Assembly (NCBI GenBank): GCA_036897445.1
Contig: JAYMTL010000006.1
Coordinates: 222,536 to 286,535, forward strand
From: Pelargonium tetragonum
Lineage: Eukaryota; Streptophyta; Magnoliopsida; Geraniales; Geraniaceae
DNA: 64,000 bases
Reading direction: 5' to 3'
Part shown: positions 26,283 through 39,425 of the stretch, piece after piece
How the letters are laid out: each line of letters starts with the position of its first letter
Position numbering within the stretch: the first letter of the stretch is position 1
Program-made: the position numbers and the translations under genes
The notes under the pieces: generated by a model
What the model saw: only the letters and a program-made list of their open reading frames with translations
The model's database searches: none
Told to the model about the DNA's origin: nothing

Positions 26283-29200
26283 GATCTTCTTTCTTGTCAT
26301 TCTCTTTTGCTAACCTGAGTTATTGGATATTCATTGCATGGGATTCCCCCTTATCCTTAGTCTGTACGAAACAGGGATAGGTTTTAGATATATAGTTATC
26401 CTTTTTTATTTTTATAGGTTTCGAGGAAACTGAGAGGGGTTAATTAACGGGTACTTGTAGAAAAACCTGGCCGAGCACTTAGAGCAATCTAAATAGAAGC
26501 TCTTATAAAGGTGGATTCTCGGTGTGTACTAAATTCTACGAAACAAGTTTTTTATATTATATAAAATTCTAAATATAAATAGTATACCCCCGGAAGCTCC
26601 AATATTTGCAGAAATTCACTTAACTAGAGCTGCGGAAAGTCAATACACTTCCGTATTTTATCTAATCTTAAATAACCTGGCTGAATATTAGGTGATCCCG
26701 TACAGTAAAAAATACCTGTGGAAAGCTTTTACCCGCTTTACTTTATATATACTTGGATCTCTTGAGTCTACATCTTTCTTTCATAACTCTATAACCAAGA
26801 TGCTTGTAGGATAATAAAAATATAGAAAAAGGGCTTTGACATATATATTGCATAGTTGGACAAGATTCCTTTTACAAGTGAAGAAAAATTGAAATTATAG
26901 GTTTAGGTCTCTAGGATTCCTCTGCAATTCTCATAAAGAAATATTAACGCCGTCAAAATTGGGATACCTTGCCTTACTTTTTGTTTTATCTTCTTTATCC
27001 GGATTCTAAAAACTTGTATTACTACATGTTATTTATTGTAAGAGCTCGAAACTTTTAGGTTAAAACTAGCTGGATCAGGCAATAAGTAAGTGTATTCCCT
27101 TTTCAAAAGGTATTTGTTTGAGAACCCCATCGTGCTTTATAGAGTCCCCTGTAAAGTTAGTTTCTATACCCTAGTTATACATATAAAGCTTAAAAAGACG
27201 GTGGAGTTGATTATAGAGGAAAAGAATAAACCCGCGAATTTCTTTAAAGTTTGATTTTGGGAATACTGCTTATAGTTTACAAAAGCCCGCCAAGAATAGT
27301 TTTTGACTCAGTTTACATATTTTTGAATTCCTTAGCGACTTATTAACTTGGATCCGGAAGAAAAGAACCCCAATTAATATTATTACCGGGAACTCTTTAT
27401 CTTAAACTTAAATCTACCTACATACTATGCTTAATAATACAAACCTCAAAAAAGGGCACCTGGATGCCTACATTATATAGATATAGTAGTCTTTGTTAAG
27501 AAACTCTTCTTATTTTCATTTCTAGATTCGGAACTAAAAAGGAATTACTTTAAACTTTAGCTGGGGGCTTTTTGCACTTAAACTGGATTTGGGAAAAATA
27601 AGGAAAACAAGCTTCGTTCTATTGTAAATGTGCTTGCCGTAAAAAGCTCTCTTTTAGCGCTACATCCCTATACTCTAAATTGTCTTTGTCGGAAACTCAT
27701 TACCCTTGATTTATCCTGCAAAACACAACACCTATTATACCCAGTTGAATGCAGGAAAACCCCCAAAAGCCATGTAACCTTATCCCCTGTATTACTAGTT
27801 TAGTAGCCCTATCCGGAGAAACTTATTTGTAAAAGAGCCCGCGCTATACTAAGACAAAGGTTCAAATATAATACCTTGTACTTGGAATCCTTAAAAGCAA
27901 AAACCCTTTTTATATAACTCACTTATTGTAAAAACAGAAGAAATAGGAACTCTTGTGACCCGAAAACTTCCCCTTTCTTTTTTAGAGCTCTTAATATTGT
28001 ATACTTAATTCGGGGCTTTCTTACTATGTTTGTTAACTCCAGTAATTTGACGGGCAAACTTGAGTGCAGTAGGTATGCTATAAGGGTCCCTCTCTCATAG
28101 AACTACTCAGATCTAGCTCAACTAAACAAAGTACTCTAAATTCCGGGAACCGGAGCTAATCAACACATGTATAAGTAAGAAGTAAGTGTAGAAACTCCAA
28201 AGTAAGGTTCATAGGAAAGTTTTGATAGTAACCTTATTACAATTACTAGGATATCTTTTGTTTGTAATAGAGGAAAGATCATATATAATTAAGGATTCTT
28301 CTTGTATCCGACCCTTGTTGGGATTCTCTGTAAGAAAGAATGCCTCGCCTAGATCCCTTCCATTTCTTTAAAGAAAAGGGTTTCGACTTATTCACTTAGT
28401 TATAAGTGGATTTGTACCTACATCTCAATAGCGGCTGCCTACCAGTAGACTGTGAGTATTTAATTAGAAAATCTTTGATTTTTCTGTCTCGTAAGAGTAT
28501 CTTTATGATATGGCATTTCTCAGATCTGCTAAAGCGGTGAAGAAGTATAAGAGCTACCTAGGATTTTTTTTAGCTGACTTGTAACTCTTGGATATGCTTT
28601 TAAAATAAACAAAGACACCCATAATTTGAGTACGGGATACCTTTACCTTGGCTTTATTAAACAACACCCCAGCAGCTTGCCTATCGAAGCTTTTCAACCG
28701 CTTAAGGCAATTTCTTGTGAAAAATAGGTTTTTCTATTCCCTAATTAATGTACTTACTCGGTTCTTTTTATTACTAAAGGTCGCAGATTTAGAAGTTGAC
28801 CCGAGTTGTATTCTGTCGACTCGGCCTTGGAAGTTCTCTATGGAACCCTTAAAGTGAGACTTGATTTGAACCTATGCATTCCCCTTTTTCACTTAAATGT
28901 GTTACCAGGAAAATCCAGATAATAAAGTCTTAACTAAAGAAGCTGTAAGGGCCGCAGGGAAATAAGAGGTAAAAAGGGAAGAATAGAAGCTTTTGTGTTT
29001 AGATTCAACTCCCACCGGTTTTTTTAAAAGGAATCTTGTATTTTAAAAAGCTTTAATTACTTATTTTAACATATCTTTTTGTGATGAATTCAGGACAAAT
29101 CCACATGTAAGTCTTTCCTTTTTCTACACCCTTAAGTAGGTTTGCAAATGAGTGGCATTTCCTAAGAGTTAATAAGGGGGCGCCTTATTGAAAGAAAGTG

Positions 29201-32200
29201 CTTATAGGAACTCCTAACAACTCAGATTTTTTAGATTAGAATTCATTCTATCTTGTAATAAGAGATGTTGTACTGGGTGTTCAACCCTTCTAATTGAGAA
29301 TAACTTGGACTGGGCTAAATCAGATGTACCAAAAGGTTTATAACTAATATGAAAGCTATCAAACGAGGATGTCTCGCGAGGGCAATGTTTATCCATATAT
29401 AAAATGTAGGGAAAAGCTAAGAAATTACATTTCCCTTCGGATAAAAAAGGGTGCTGGATATACCAAATATAGGAATCCCGAGATGTTCTGTACTATATTT
29501 TGATTTGACTTGTAGCCAAAGGGTTTTTCTGGAAACCAAAACAGCAAAAGATGCCGTTACACGGGGAACTCCTTTATAGTCTCTACAGCTCTAGTTCTAG
29601 TAATCTTCCCTTGTTTGATCAATCTTATATCCAGTATCCCAGCTTTCGATAGCCCAACCTAACTCCGGATTTTTATAGCTCGGCCTTTGTTCTGAAGAAA
29701 AGGTTCTTACCTCCAACTGCCTACCCTTATAGATACCCGCACTCTGTAGCTTACTCTTACTCCCTCCGGAAAGCCTAACTCTTAGTCTAGATAGCTTTGG
29801 TTTTATGTATACCGTTCTATCTAAACTCTTCTTGTTAGGTATAACACCTCTTTTTAGTATTCTAGGTTCTTTATTAGTTAATTCGTAATAGGTGTATAGG
29901 AGCACGTATAGGAGTTTAGAGGAATTTCTATTAACAAAATAGTGATCTTATCTTAAGAGTGTACTGACTACTTAAAAACCCGGAAGGATTTCCCCCAGCT
30001 CCTACAATATATTGCAAATGACTAACCCTAAAAGGCTCCTGGGAAGAAATAGCAAAGATAAAACGAAAGGTAGATGCATTATCCTAGAATTAAAATAAAA
30101 GGGATTACTAATGACCCTATATTAGTTTTCTTACCTTAGTTTTTGAAATTCCAGAGGGAGCCGGATATTTAAAAAGGAACCCCCTTTTCTATTTACTTTA
30201 CTAGCGAAAAAAGAATTTCTAAGTATTCTTTTAAGTAAGGTCTCTAAAGCTTTTATAATTAAGTAAATAGGGAGCCTCGAAAAAGAAGGGTTGCACTATC
30301 CAAAGGAAGCTAAATTCGTTAGCTTTTCATTTTTTCTGGAATACCTTTTCGCATATGTAAATGCTTACTTTTTCACTTTTAAGGCCCTATTCTTATCTTA
30401 TTCTAAAAAAACTATAAAAAAGAATCAAACCCTTTGTAAGGCATACACGCTTATATAAAAAGGGAGTTTTAGCGCGTTAAAACGTAGAATGTTTAGTATA
30501 CTATGCCTGGATGATATGGGCGTATCTGCTGCAAATAAAATAAGGAATTGGGAAATACTATAAGTAAGGGGCTTCCTAAGATGAGTCCTTTATACTTTAT
30601 CTGAATATTATAAGCATAACTTCACATGAAATTCAGTGCTACCTTATAAACAAGTTTTATTCGAGTAAACGGGTAGGTACTTAAGTCTTATTTCTTTATA
30701 GCACGCCTAAGTTCAAAAACATTCTTGAAGAAGTACGCTCGATAAATATTGGCTTTTTTACAAGTCTAAAAAGAAGTTACAACGTCGTGGTTTGCAGAAC
30801 CTGCATTTTTGATGTTCCCTATTTAACAAATTTATATCTTTTTATGACTGTACGTTAGAGCTCTAATACCAAAGTACAGTCTTAGAAGGTCTAGTTACAT
30901 CTCTTTTACCGACTGAAGCGTTTAGCGAAGAAAGGTTAACTCTATATGATAGATTAACAAGTATGTATGGATACACTCACAAGGACAACACCAAAGGCTT
31001 CTTCAACACTTCTTTTATCTTATATTCTTAATTCTTATATTATCTTTTACAGGAAATTCTGAAAGTAAGGAGCCCTGATTTAAAATAGGATAACTCCTCT
31101 AATTAAAGAAATTCTCTTTCCACTAACTAGACTTTTCTTCTGGTTTTTGCTCTTGGAAGACCTGCGAAGAACTCTCATATTTAAGCTGTTTGTTGTCATG
31201 GGTATTCTAGAAGCTGCCCTTTACAGATACTTGAGGCTTCGGAGCCCGAGAGTAACCTTGTAATGATTTGATCTACTCTTTAGATTGGCAACAAAGGTGG
31301 TCTTTTGGATACTCATGATACTCAGAAATTGTCCTGAATTATGTTACTGGAACACTTCGTCAAGTAAAGATTCCCGCTCTAGTTGAGACTTCATTACTGA
31401 TAATGAAGCCTATCTATGAGACTTAAACCCTTGTTAGAAAAAGAATATGACTTTTAGACAATGCAAAAGAGGGACCGGAGTAGTACTAAAAATCCCTGCG
31501 CCTCTATCAGATTAAATCTCTTTACCCAAGATTTGAACTCTATTTATTTCTTTTTAAGGGCTCCCCAACTCTGCCATTAAACTTGGACTGAAAATAGAGG
31601 TGGCCCCTTATTTAGGTCATTTCCTTCGGATGCCTCCAGTCGGGCACACTAACTCTCATCTCTATAAGAGTTTTCTCCTCCCTTACTCCTAATTCCAAAT
31701 GCGGCTCCTCTCTAAGCAACAGGGTATAGCCCATAAAGCTCATATACAACTAAGAAAACATGTAAGTCAAATCTCTGTCCTTCTTATCTTTTTCTTTCGT
31801 AGATACTCTTCCTTTTACTTAAATTACTATACGAGTATTCCTGGAAAAAAAAAAACGTATAAGGTTTCCCTCTTAAAACTTTACAGGTCTTTTCCAACCC
31901 TAGACTCTAAACTATATCCTTTAAGTAAAAACTTTCAAAATCAAGATAATGAATAATGAATCTAGATTAAATATAAAAATGCCGGAGTATGAACAAATTC
32001 TTGCTTTTATCACAAGTTTATTTACCTCATAGGGCATTTCCAAAAGTATCCGTAACTTTCTTTTCGCATAGAATAGACGAAGCTCGGACAGAGTGAAATG
32101 AATCCCAACTGCAAGTCAACCTTTTTGGCATAGCTGTATATATATCCCTTTTTCTAGAGCCTGTAAAATCTCATACCCTTACCTTATTTTTAAATTGTTC

Positions 32201-32639
32201 CGGGGTTTTTCTCGTGCGCTAATAAAGTGAAAATATGCCCTCGTGTAGGATTCTTCATTTATTAAATTGACTTCAGTTTTAGAGGAAGGGAGTCTTAGAT
32301 CCGAATAAAGAAAAAGACTTAAAGCTCCAGTTTCTACCCTAAAATTGCCCTTTTGTAAGTTCTGCAGCTTAGCTAAAGTATAGTTCTTTAAAAAGGTTAA
32401 AACAGGTTCAGTGCAGAGAAGTATATAGAAGGGGATTAAAACCTAGAATTGAATTAAATCGAACGTTGTCTAAATCTTTTTCAATGACTCATGGATATAG
32501 ATTTCATTCAATATATGTCGTAACAACAGAAACGTTAGATTTAAACCCAAAATTTCGACAGCTTAACCCAAAACTAAGTCTATGCTTTAAGGTTAATTTA
32601 GATTAAGGTTAATGCTTAATAGTCTTGGACCACCTCACA

Positions 32640-32978
32640 CTATGACACCAACAAAAGGAAAGGCAGACTTTCACTTCTTTCTTAACTCTATTTAGAACTA
32701 TAGCCTTATTAAGACTGATTTTTGTACTACCTTCTTTCTTATGCACACAACCCTTCTTATAAGTCCTATGAACTATAACTTTCCTTAAAGCCCTCCTATA
32801 TAATTGTGACCGGTCTTATGGTTCCCTGCAGTTTACTGTAGCTATACTTATCTTCGATACCTGCTTTTATTAATATAAGCGCTAGAGTACTCCCTACCTC
32901 CGTTTAGTAAACTTGTACCCGTAGAACACCCTGCTTTACATTTAAAATTAAGACTTCAAAATCTGTGAGTCTTCCTTA
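32640..32978 (-). pseudogene. Decayed repeat protein with Gln-codon stops
   Basis: Function unknown. After a TAA (32978-32976) the minus frame reads 23 codons (GRLTDFEVLILNVKQGVLRV), a TAA, then 35 codons (STLALILIKAGIEDKYSYSK, then LQGTIRPVTII), then a stretch to the TAG at 32642-32640 with eight more TAA or TAG codons. None of the internal stops is TGA. That is the outcome expected if a Gln-rich C-terminal part was mutated from CAA and CAG. The block is pyrimidine-rich on plus, in contrast to its neighbours. No catalytic motif, membrane segment or zinc knuckle is recognised. It lies just left of a minus-strand repeat at 33220-33345 and may belong to the same element. Transposon origin is inferred from context only. 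Confidence 0.45.
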
Positions 32979-33219
32979 TTTCCTGTAGATACCTCTAAAA
33001 ATCGCAACACTTTATCTTGTCAAACCAAATTCCATTTCTATCTCAACATGCAGAATATCCAACATTAGAAAACTCTTAAATAAACTTTACTTTCTTTATT
33101 ATAACAGCCTAAACTATAAGTAAACCTAACTTCAATTACCTTCCTTCAGTAGTATTGGTTACCTCCTTTTTTATAGTTACTACTCCTTTAAACTTACCCG
33201 GGCGAACTCTTTACTAGAT

Positions 33220-33345
33220 TGATTCTTCTTAGTAGCTATACCTATAACATAAGGGAGATGGCCTTGCTGTTATGAGTCTTCTTCTTGTTGTTGCCTCTAC
33301 TACACTAGCTAATGTATTACTTATTCTTCTATAATATGTAGTAAA
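33220..33345 (-). repeat. Gln-rich repeat copy (RLQ-type)
   Basis: On minus, the frame contains three intact CAA codons and then GAA GAA GAC (QQQEED), with TAA and TAG at neighbouring Gln-like positions, then GHLPYVIGIATKKNQSSKEF. The block aligns loosely with minus-strand sequence at 62780-62930 (RLQEED) and 63280-63456 (RLQQQGELD), sharing TTGTTG...GCCTCTACT-type words on plus. Identity is low, so membership of one family is probable but not proven. Confidence 0.35.
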
Positions 33346-33365
33346 TAAGTTTTGTAATAGTATAA

Positions 33366-33494
33366 AAAGTCTGGTTTATTTGTATAAGGTATATTCCTCA
33401 TTGTCTTTGTACTGCTATTGAGAAGATAGAAACCCTATGGAGACTTGAAATGGTTACTCTTCTGCAGTGTAACGGAGGTAATGTAATTAATGTA
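33366..33494 (+). pseudogene. Fragment of the 14-mer repeat family
   Basis: A 43-codon stop-free plus frame between a TAA and tandem TAA TAG. It ends with the 14-mer at 33476-33489. Upstream, GCTATTGAGAAGATAGA resembles GCTATCCTGAAGATAGA of the copy at 12377-12613 (minus) at a similar distance from the 14-mer, and both frames read I-x-KIE there; a GTGTAA word is also common to both. This supports a shared origin. No function can be assigned. Confidence 0.4.
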
Positions 33495-34888
33495 TAATAG
33501 TTTATAGATATACCTACACAAAAGGAACACTAAAACTTCTTCTTGACTTCCCTGGTCTTAGCTTAATGTCTTATCATACCAAACTTCTTAATAGCTATCT
33601 CTTACTGCAAACCGGCTTTAGTCTTTCTAGTTTTACAATTTCCATTTACATTTGATCAGAAAAGAAAAAAGACTGAATCTACCCCTGGTGCCCTATAAGA
33701 CTCGACTAGTCATTCTAATTTACCAGAAACGGATTCCTTTAGTTTATCCCTTATTCAAAAAAACTTACAACCTATATTCAATCGAACAGTGCCCAGTTTA
33801 TAGAAACTCCTTCCTAATTCTATAAATCAGCCTATCCCTTTTTTTTATCTTTCTCTTATTCTGTAATTCCAGCGAACCTCTACGGTAAGGAGAATAGGTA
33901 GTGGACTCCTAAGCAGGCATGCCCCATTGCATTTTCTAACTTTTTGGAATTTCTAGCTTCTTTTTATTAGTAACCCTATATTTGTTTGATCTAACCTAAG
34001 GAACTCCTTCAAGGTAATGAGCAGCCTCGCGCTCGTTTTCCAATTCTCGACCTAACAAAGTAGGGCTTGGTTCGTAAAAAAGTCTTTATGTTCTTTTGTC
34101 TTTTCCCGTCGAGACTTTTAAGACTTTTAAGTAATAACGAATTTCTTTCTCAGGATCAGCCTCAAATTATTTAGACCGGGGTCTGGTACACTAGTAGAAG
34201 AGACACGCACAGCAAGTCTTAGCCTACCTCTTTTTATCTGGGTTTGTAGGTTTGCCGGAGTCGAATACAGGAATACAACAAGAAAAAGAATCCGTATAGT
34301 ATGCTACGAATGCTTTTTTAACATCAGCTACATTGGGGCGTACATTGATACAATAATAAAAGCAGAAAAGTTTTAATTTACAAAAACTTTAGACTCGCCA
34401 GACTACTTAACGTTTCATTTTGTGTTTATCCTTAGACTTAGAACTTATGTGAATTTCCTACGGGACTACAAGGGTAGTCATTTAGCTGACAGGGCCCTTT
34501 TAATTAGCGGAACTTAGTAGACTACACCAAATTAGAGAATGAGATACTTGCCTCGTTTAATTATTTACTTTTCTGAGAGATCCTAAAGCAAGGCGGAAGT
34601 AAATGATCAAATTTTCGTAAAGGAGTACTATAGATCTAGTTTAGTTGAAAAGTCAGAGTTGGAATATATAACCCATAGGTTGTATTGTACTAAAGGACCC
34701 TTTTCGCTTTCAGGTCTACTGTAATAGAGTCCCCTCGATTTAATACCAGTCTTTTTTACTAGGAATACTAAGTACTTAAATCCTTTATATTATATACTAA
34801 AAACCAAAAACAAAAAGAAGAGGCCCTTAATCTAATACAACTCATAGAACTATTAAACTACTATACTGTATACTATTGCCATAACTGA

Positions 34889-35059
34889 CTGGTAATAAAT
34901 AAGACTGATAAAGAATACTATAACTATAGAATACAAAACCTTCTTACTACCTTACCCATTTCTAGATTACCTTAAAAAGGAATCTATAAGCCGGGAATAC
35001 AAGGGGGTAATACTACACTTTCTACAGGCTGCAACAAGAAGCCCCATCAGTTACAGTAA
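34889..35059 (+). pseudogene. Fragment related to 14.2 kb repeat
   Basis: After a TGA (34886-34888) the plus frame gives 28 open codons (NKTDKEYYNYRIQN), a TAA, then 27 codons (KGIYKPGIQGGNTTLSTGC) to TAA at 35057. It contains TAACTATAGAATACAA at 34921-34936, shared with minus 14225-14240, with agreeing flanks. A looser resemblance exists at 41615-42004 (NYYIKIQYQN if stops are read as Gln). Non-functional; element type unknown. Confidence 0.35.
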
Positions 35060-35222
35060 GTCCAGGTTCTAAGATAGGTGTAAACAAGGGTATAGTCAAA
35101 AAAAGGTCCTAAATACCTCTTTCCTTGCTAGGACCTCTTTTTAAAGACAGTTCGAGATATAAAATATAAAAAGATAAGCTTAATTATCTTACCAAGGGCC
35201 CTCTATTTCATTTAACGTAACT

Positions 35223-35236
35223 CACCCAACTGGGTG
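35223..35236. repeat. Short hairpin CACCCA-AC-TGGGTG
   Basis: A perfect 6+6 inverted repeat followed by GTTTTTG. About 20 bases on, CCGGGTTTCAATCCCAG resembles a T-arm with one mismatch. No gene ends here, so terminator function is not claimed. Confidence 0.3.
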
Positions 35237-38200
35237 TTTTTGTGTAACCGGGTTTCAATCCCAGCCTAAACATTTCCAAAGATAGTTCCGTTTTTAGTTT
35301 TTTTTTAATTATCAAAAATTTCTTCTTAGCTGAAAATAGCGTATCTACTGAGGATACATAAAATATTTGCTTGGAGCGCTCTGAATCGAAGCAGGGAAGC
35401 CCCGTATAAAGGTCGGTATCAATATAAAAAAAGGGGTTTGCTCCAATTTATGGCAGGCCTCTTACTTAAGAGATAAACACTTGCCTTGAATAAAAACCTA
35501 TTGCTTCTTTTATCCCTGCCTGAATCATAAGCCCCCTTTGAAGTATTGCTTATACTATTTTTATATTTCGTTTATTTGGTTTACAATTAAATTACTAATA
35601 TACTTGATACTTGACGCATTAATTATGACTTTCTAACAGATCCAGGCCTGCTTTACTGAAATTGTTATGCCGAGCAAAATGATCTAAATTCTCTGTTTTA
35701 TTCCCGAAATACCTTATTTATTAAACAAAATGACTCCGCGGGTATATCTAGAGCCCTTTTTTAAGGTTCTTTATTTTCTATTTATATGACTCTATGAACC
35801 GGCTGCTAAACCTAAAGCCAAATAAGACATTAAAGAATCTTTTGTCCTAAACTAATAAACTAGAAAGCTTTTAAGGGCATTTAGTTCCCAGGGAAACCCC
35901 TTGTTCTGTAAGACGCATTTTATCTTTCAAGTTTGTTCCGTTCCTGATTAAAAAAATTCTCCTTATTTTAACTACAAAAAGGCTTTCCTCAAACTCTGAA
36001 ACTCTATTAGAGTACTTTCCCGAAGCTTAGCACTTGTTTATTTTAGTGGGTTTAGAATACGATATCAAATTCTGGAAAAGGGGTCTCGAATTGACAAATA
36101 AGGTAAAATCCAAGCAGTCAAGGGTTCTCTTGACAACAATACCAAACGAAGGCTCTACTAAGTATTTAGATTTATAATATTTTTAATTAAGAGCTACGGT
36201 TATCGAGGATATTTCTTGTATTGTGCAGATTTTGGGCCGATGAATTTTCAGTCATTTTAGTTCCTTGTTTATAACACTTAGGAGAGCTTCTTGTTAATAT
36301 AACTAATTAGAAGTTAGAATTTGTGCTTTACCTTAAGAATAGTCTAATGATAATATTGTCTTCCTAGTTACGACAGAATTGCTCGTAGCTGAGTGCATCT
36401 AAAAAAAGCTAGTGACAGTATTTTACTCCAATATAACTTAAGCGTGTTAAAGGGGCCTCTATAAGGATCCGGTTTCCGGATGTTTTTCTTGCCTCCATTT
36501 TCTATCAATATACTAGTGAATCCGGTAAGAAGCTCCTAATTATAAAAACTTTAAAGTAAGCCCGCTTTTTAAGCCAGTTTATTCTTTACTTGGGACTAGG
36601 AATTCCCAGTATTTTGGTGAAACCTGAGTAACTCTCGAGAAAATTTGTGTACTCGTATACTTTCTATTGTGCTGGCGGTTTATACCCCATACCTAGGAAT
36701 AAAGAAATTTTGAGATCATTCTATCTTAAGTGTGCTTCCATTAATGAATCCCCAGATTTAATGGATTCGCTAAGCTTTCTCTACAAAGGTCTCTTTTTTA
36801 AGATTTCACTTCCAGCTGCTCTAATAACAGGGAATTTTCCATAACTAAGCTTTGCCTGCTCAAGAATCCTTACTAAATATCTAATTCTAGAGTATACTAA
36901 GTTAAAACGAGGACGTTTCGATTAAGCAAAGCATTAAACGAATGCCAGAATCCATGAGTATGAAATTGACACTGAGACTCCTCATTTAGAACTTGAAAAC
37001 GAAGACAATCGGTATAACAAGCGGAAGCTTTCAAAAAAGCAAAAACAAAAAGTCCAAAATAAAAAGAATATTTAAAGAAGGGTTACCTACTAGAATATTA
37101 TCTTAGCTCGATTTTTGTTGGGAACAGATCACGATGACAGAAATTAGAACAAATTTACTAAGTATGGGGTCTCCCTCTTTATATTATTATATAGGGTACT
37201 TCAATTTGATTGGCTTAATGAAATCCTGTAACGTATAAGGCAGTAACCGCAGAATGTGACAGACAAAGGATAAAACTTTTCATTCAAGTATATATAATTT
37301 TCCTCTAACTTTTGTATGAATATAAATCTTGAGGGGTTTAGTTGCAGCAAGAATAGCTTTATAGGAATTTCTTATTTATCTCAATATCTCTGGAAGCGTA
37401 TAGGACTCATTAAAGCTTTGTTTCTTACTAAATGTAATAGGGGTCCTCCTTGAGTATAAAATCTACTTTCTTTTTGTAAATTACTAAAAAGTTTGATCTC
37501 TTTTTTTCTACGAACACAGGTGCCCTTGTAAAAATTCAGTAAAGTAGAAATATGTAAAATACAAGAATATCCTTAGGTTTTGTGTAGTTATTTATTATAA
37601 AAGCCAATTATAATACTAAAAGTTTCTGTGTCTACGGCTTTCTCCTCATTATTAAGGAATCCTCTAAGCCTTTTGGACTAGAGCCAAGTAATTGCAGCTG
37701 AGTCTAAAAGGGAAAAACCTAGTTTATAAACAAGTTTTTACGATTCATATTTTATTATTTTACCATAACCCCACCAAGTCTTTCTAATATCTTTATTCTC
37801 TTTCACCTTTAGGTTTATCATATCTCAACTTTTTATTCGAGTTGTAAGCAAGAGGCTTTATTCTCTATCTAAGCGCTTACTTTAACTTATTAATCTCTCG
37901 GGTCAAGCAAGTAGGAAAATTCTATTAAACGTCCCATACAAAAATCATAAAAAAGCTCTTTTATATAGTTTATATAGTAAGATACTGCGTGTGGGGTTTA
38001 CTGTTAACTACTTTTAAAAATGAAAAAAAAAAGTCTAATAACACAAGACAATTCTTTCAAAAGTAGGGGACTCGAAGTGAACCTTATTTTAGAAAACTAA
38101 AGGTATATTTGCACTGTTTTACTAGATATCCGTTAACCTTTATAATAAAAGTAATTAAAATCCGGAAAGGTTTGTCCTATAAAGCCAAAAAGCTTTTAAT

Positions 38201-39361
38201 AGAATTCCGTAATTAAGGGACTTTATCAAGAGTTTTCGAAGAAGCCCTTTCCCGGTTGAAAAAGGGAGGTATTCTCCTTTAAAGTTTTGGAGCAAGCAAC
38301 CGTCGGAAGTCGGAAGGATAAATTTCTTTTTGAGTTGACCCAATTATTGACAATTACTCCTAATCCTTGTCATTACAATTTTGTAGATTAAATCCCAGAG
38401 AAGTCCTTTTTAATGTGCAGATGCTGCTTTTTGCGAAATAACCTAGGGCAAACTTTCCTAAAAAAGGGGAATTCCCAGGCCCGAAAAGTGGGTGCGGTTT
38501 AGCTACCAAGTCCAGTACCCTATTATTCCAAAATTCAAAAGAAAAGGGTGCCCATTAGGAAAATCTTCATCTCGTATTCTTTTTGGACGTAGAAAACTTA
38601 TTATTCGTACAAGACTCAAAAAACAGGGCATGCCTTAAGCTTTAGGATTCTAAAACTTTTTAATCCTATGTGCTGCCTGCTAAACCTAGCCTTTGTCCAA
38701 AGTACTTTAACTAGAAAGCTCCTAAAACAAATACAAACTAGAAATAGATAGGAGTAACCGGAATTCCTATATGTAAGAGAGGGAAGACACAAAGAAAGTC
38801 CCTCGGAGCTCCTATTATAACTATATTTTAAATAGAAACTCAATTCCTTTTTTATTAGGAATTTTTGCTTAGTTTCTTTATAAGGAGTTTTAGTATCTAT
38901 TTCCTAAGCTAAAGCAAGGCAAGTTTATCTTGGGCTTTACCTGCTGTAACTAGAATGAGCACTACTAGCTACACTAAGTTACTTACGACGAGATTAATCG
39001 AAAAAAGTAAGATTACTAGAATAGATGGAACTCGGACTGACCTTTGGTATGTATATGATAAGAACTTGTCAGTGGATATTAAGGATAAAGGACTTGAACC
39101 TGCGGCTTTACGGTCTAAAACAAATTTTGTAACATGATTTGTAGAGTCTCATGATATCCAATTTCCAATGCTTTTACTTTGTAGAAGGGATAAAGCAGGG
39201 TAATTGCATATGGATAACAGGTTCTTCTACTAAGCGAATACTAGACTATAAAGGATTCCTTTGAATTTTCCGATAATTCTGCACGAATTAGTATATAAAG
39301 AGCTCAAGTATAGAGATTCATAAAAAAAGCAAGAGAGGACAAAACATAGGGTATTTTCTAC

Positions 39362-39425
39362 ACAAGTATAAAGGGGCTTGAACCATGTGCATAACCTCAA
39401 ATTCGCTGTGCTACCTCGATGTAAT
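39362..39425 (-). other. tRNA-Leu-like fragment
   Basis: On minus, GGTAGCACAGCGAAT (39415-39401) resembles a D-arm and TGGTTCAAGCCCC (39385-39373) a T-arm B-box, with TTGAGG between them resembling a Leu GAG anticodon loop. Only three T-stem pairs form. ATTCGCTGTGCT (plus) recurs exactly at 61981-61992 with an AATAAGC word following in both, so this may be a decayed dispersed element. It lies inside a chance-length open frame on the same strand. Confidence 0.25.

Larger units (their letters stand above)
22263..32639. other. Gene-free AT-rich stretch with weak tRNA-like pieces
   Basis: No gene recognised over about 10 kb. In 30001-30600 CTA+TAG number 29 and TCA+TGA 8. The longest start-to-stop frame of the window (29597-29905, minus, 102 codons) lies here, but its length is what chance predicts at 7% stops and it resembles nothing I know. 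Two tRNA-like sequences are listed separately. Confidence 0.6.

Noticed and set aside
29597-29905. Longest start-to-stop frame, 102 codons on minus, reads fairly like protein
   Set aside because: At about 7% stops per codon the longest run in six frames of 64 kb should reach 100-125 codons by chance. No motif, no second copy, and the phase beyond it carries ordinary stops.
35223-35262. Hairpin followed by T-run, resembling a bacterial terminator
   Set aside because: No gene precedes it and the context is eukaryotic; a 6-bp stem is expected often by chance.
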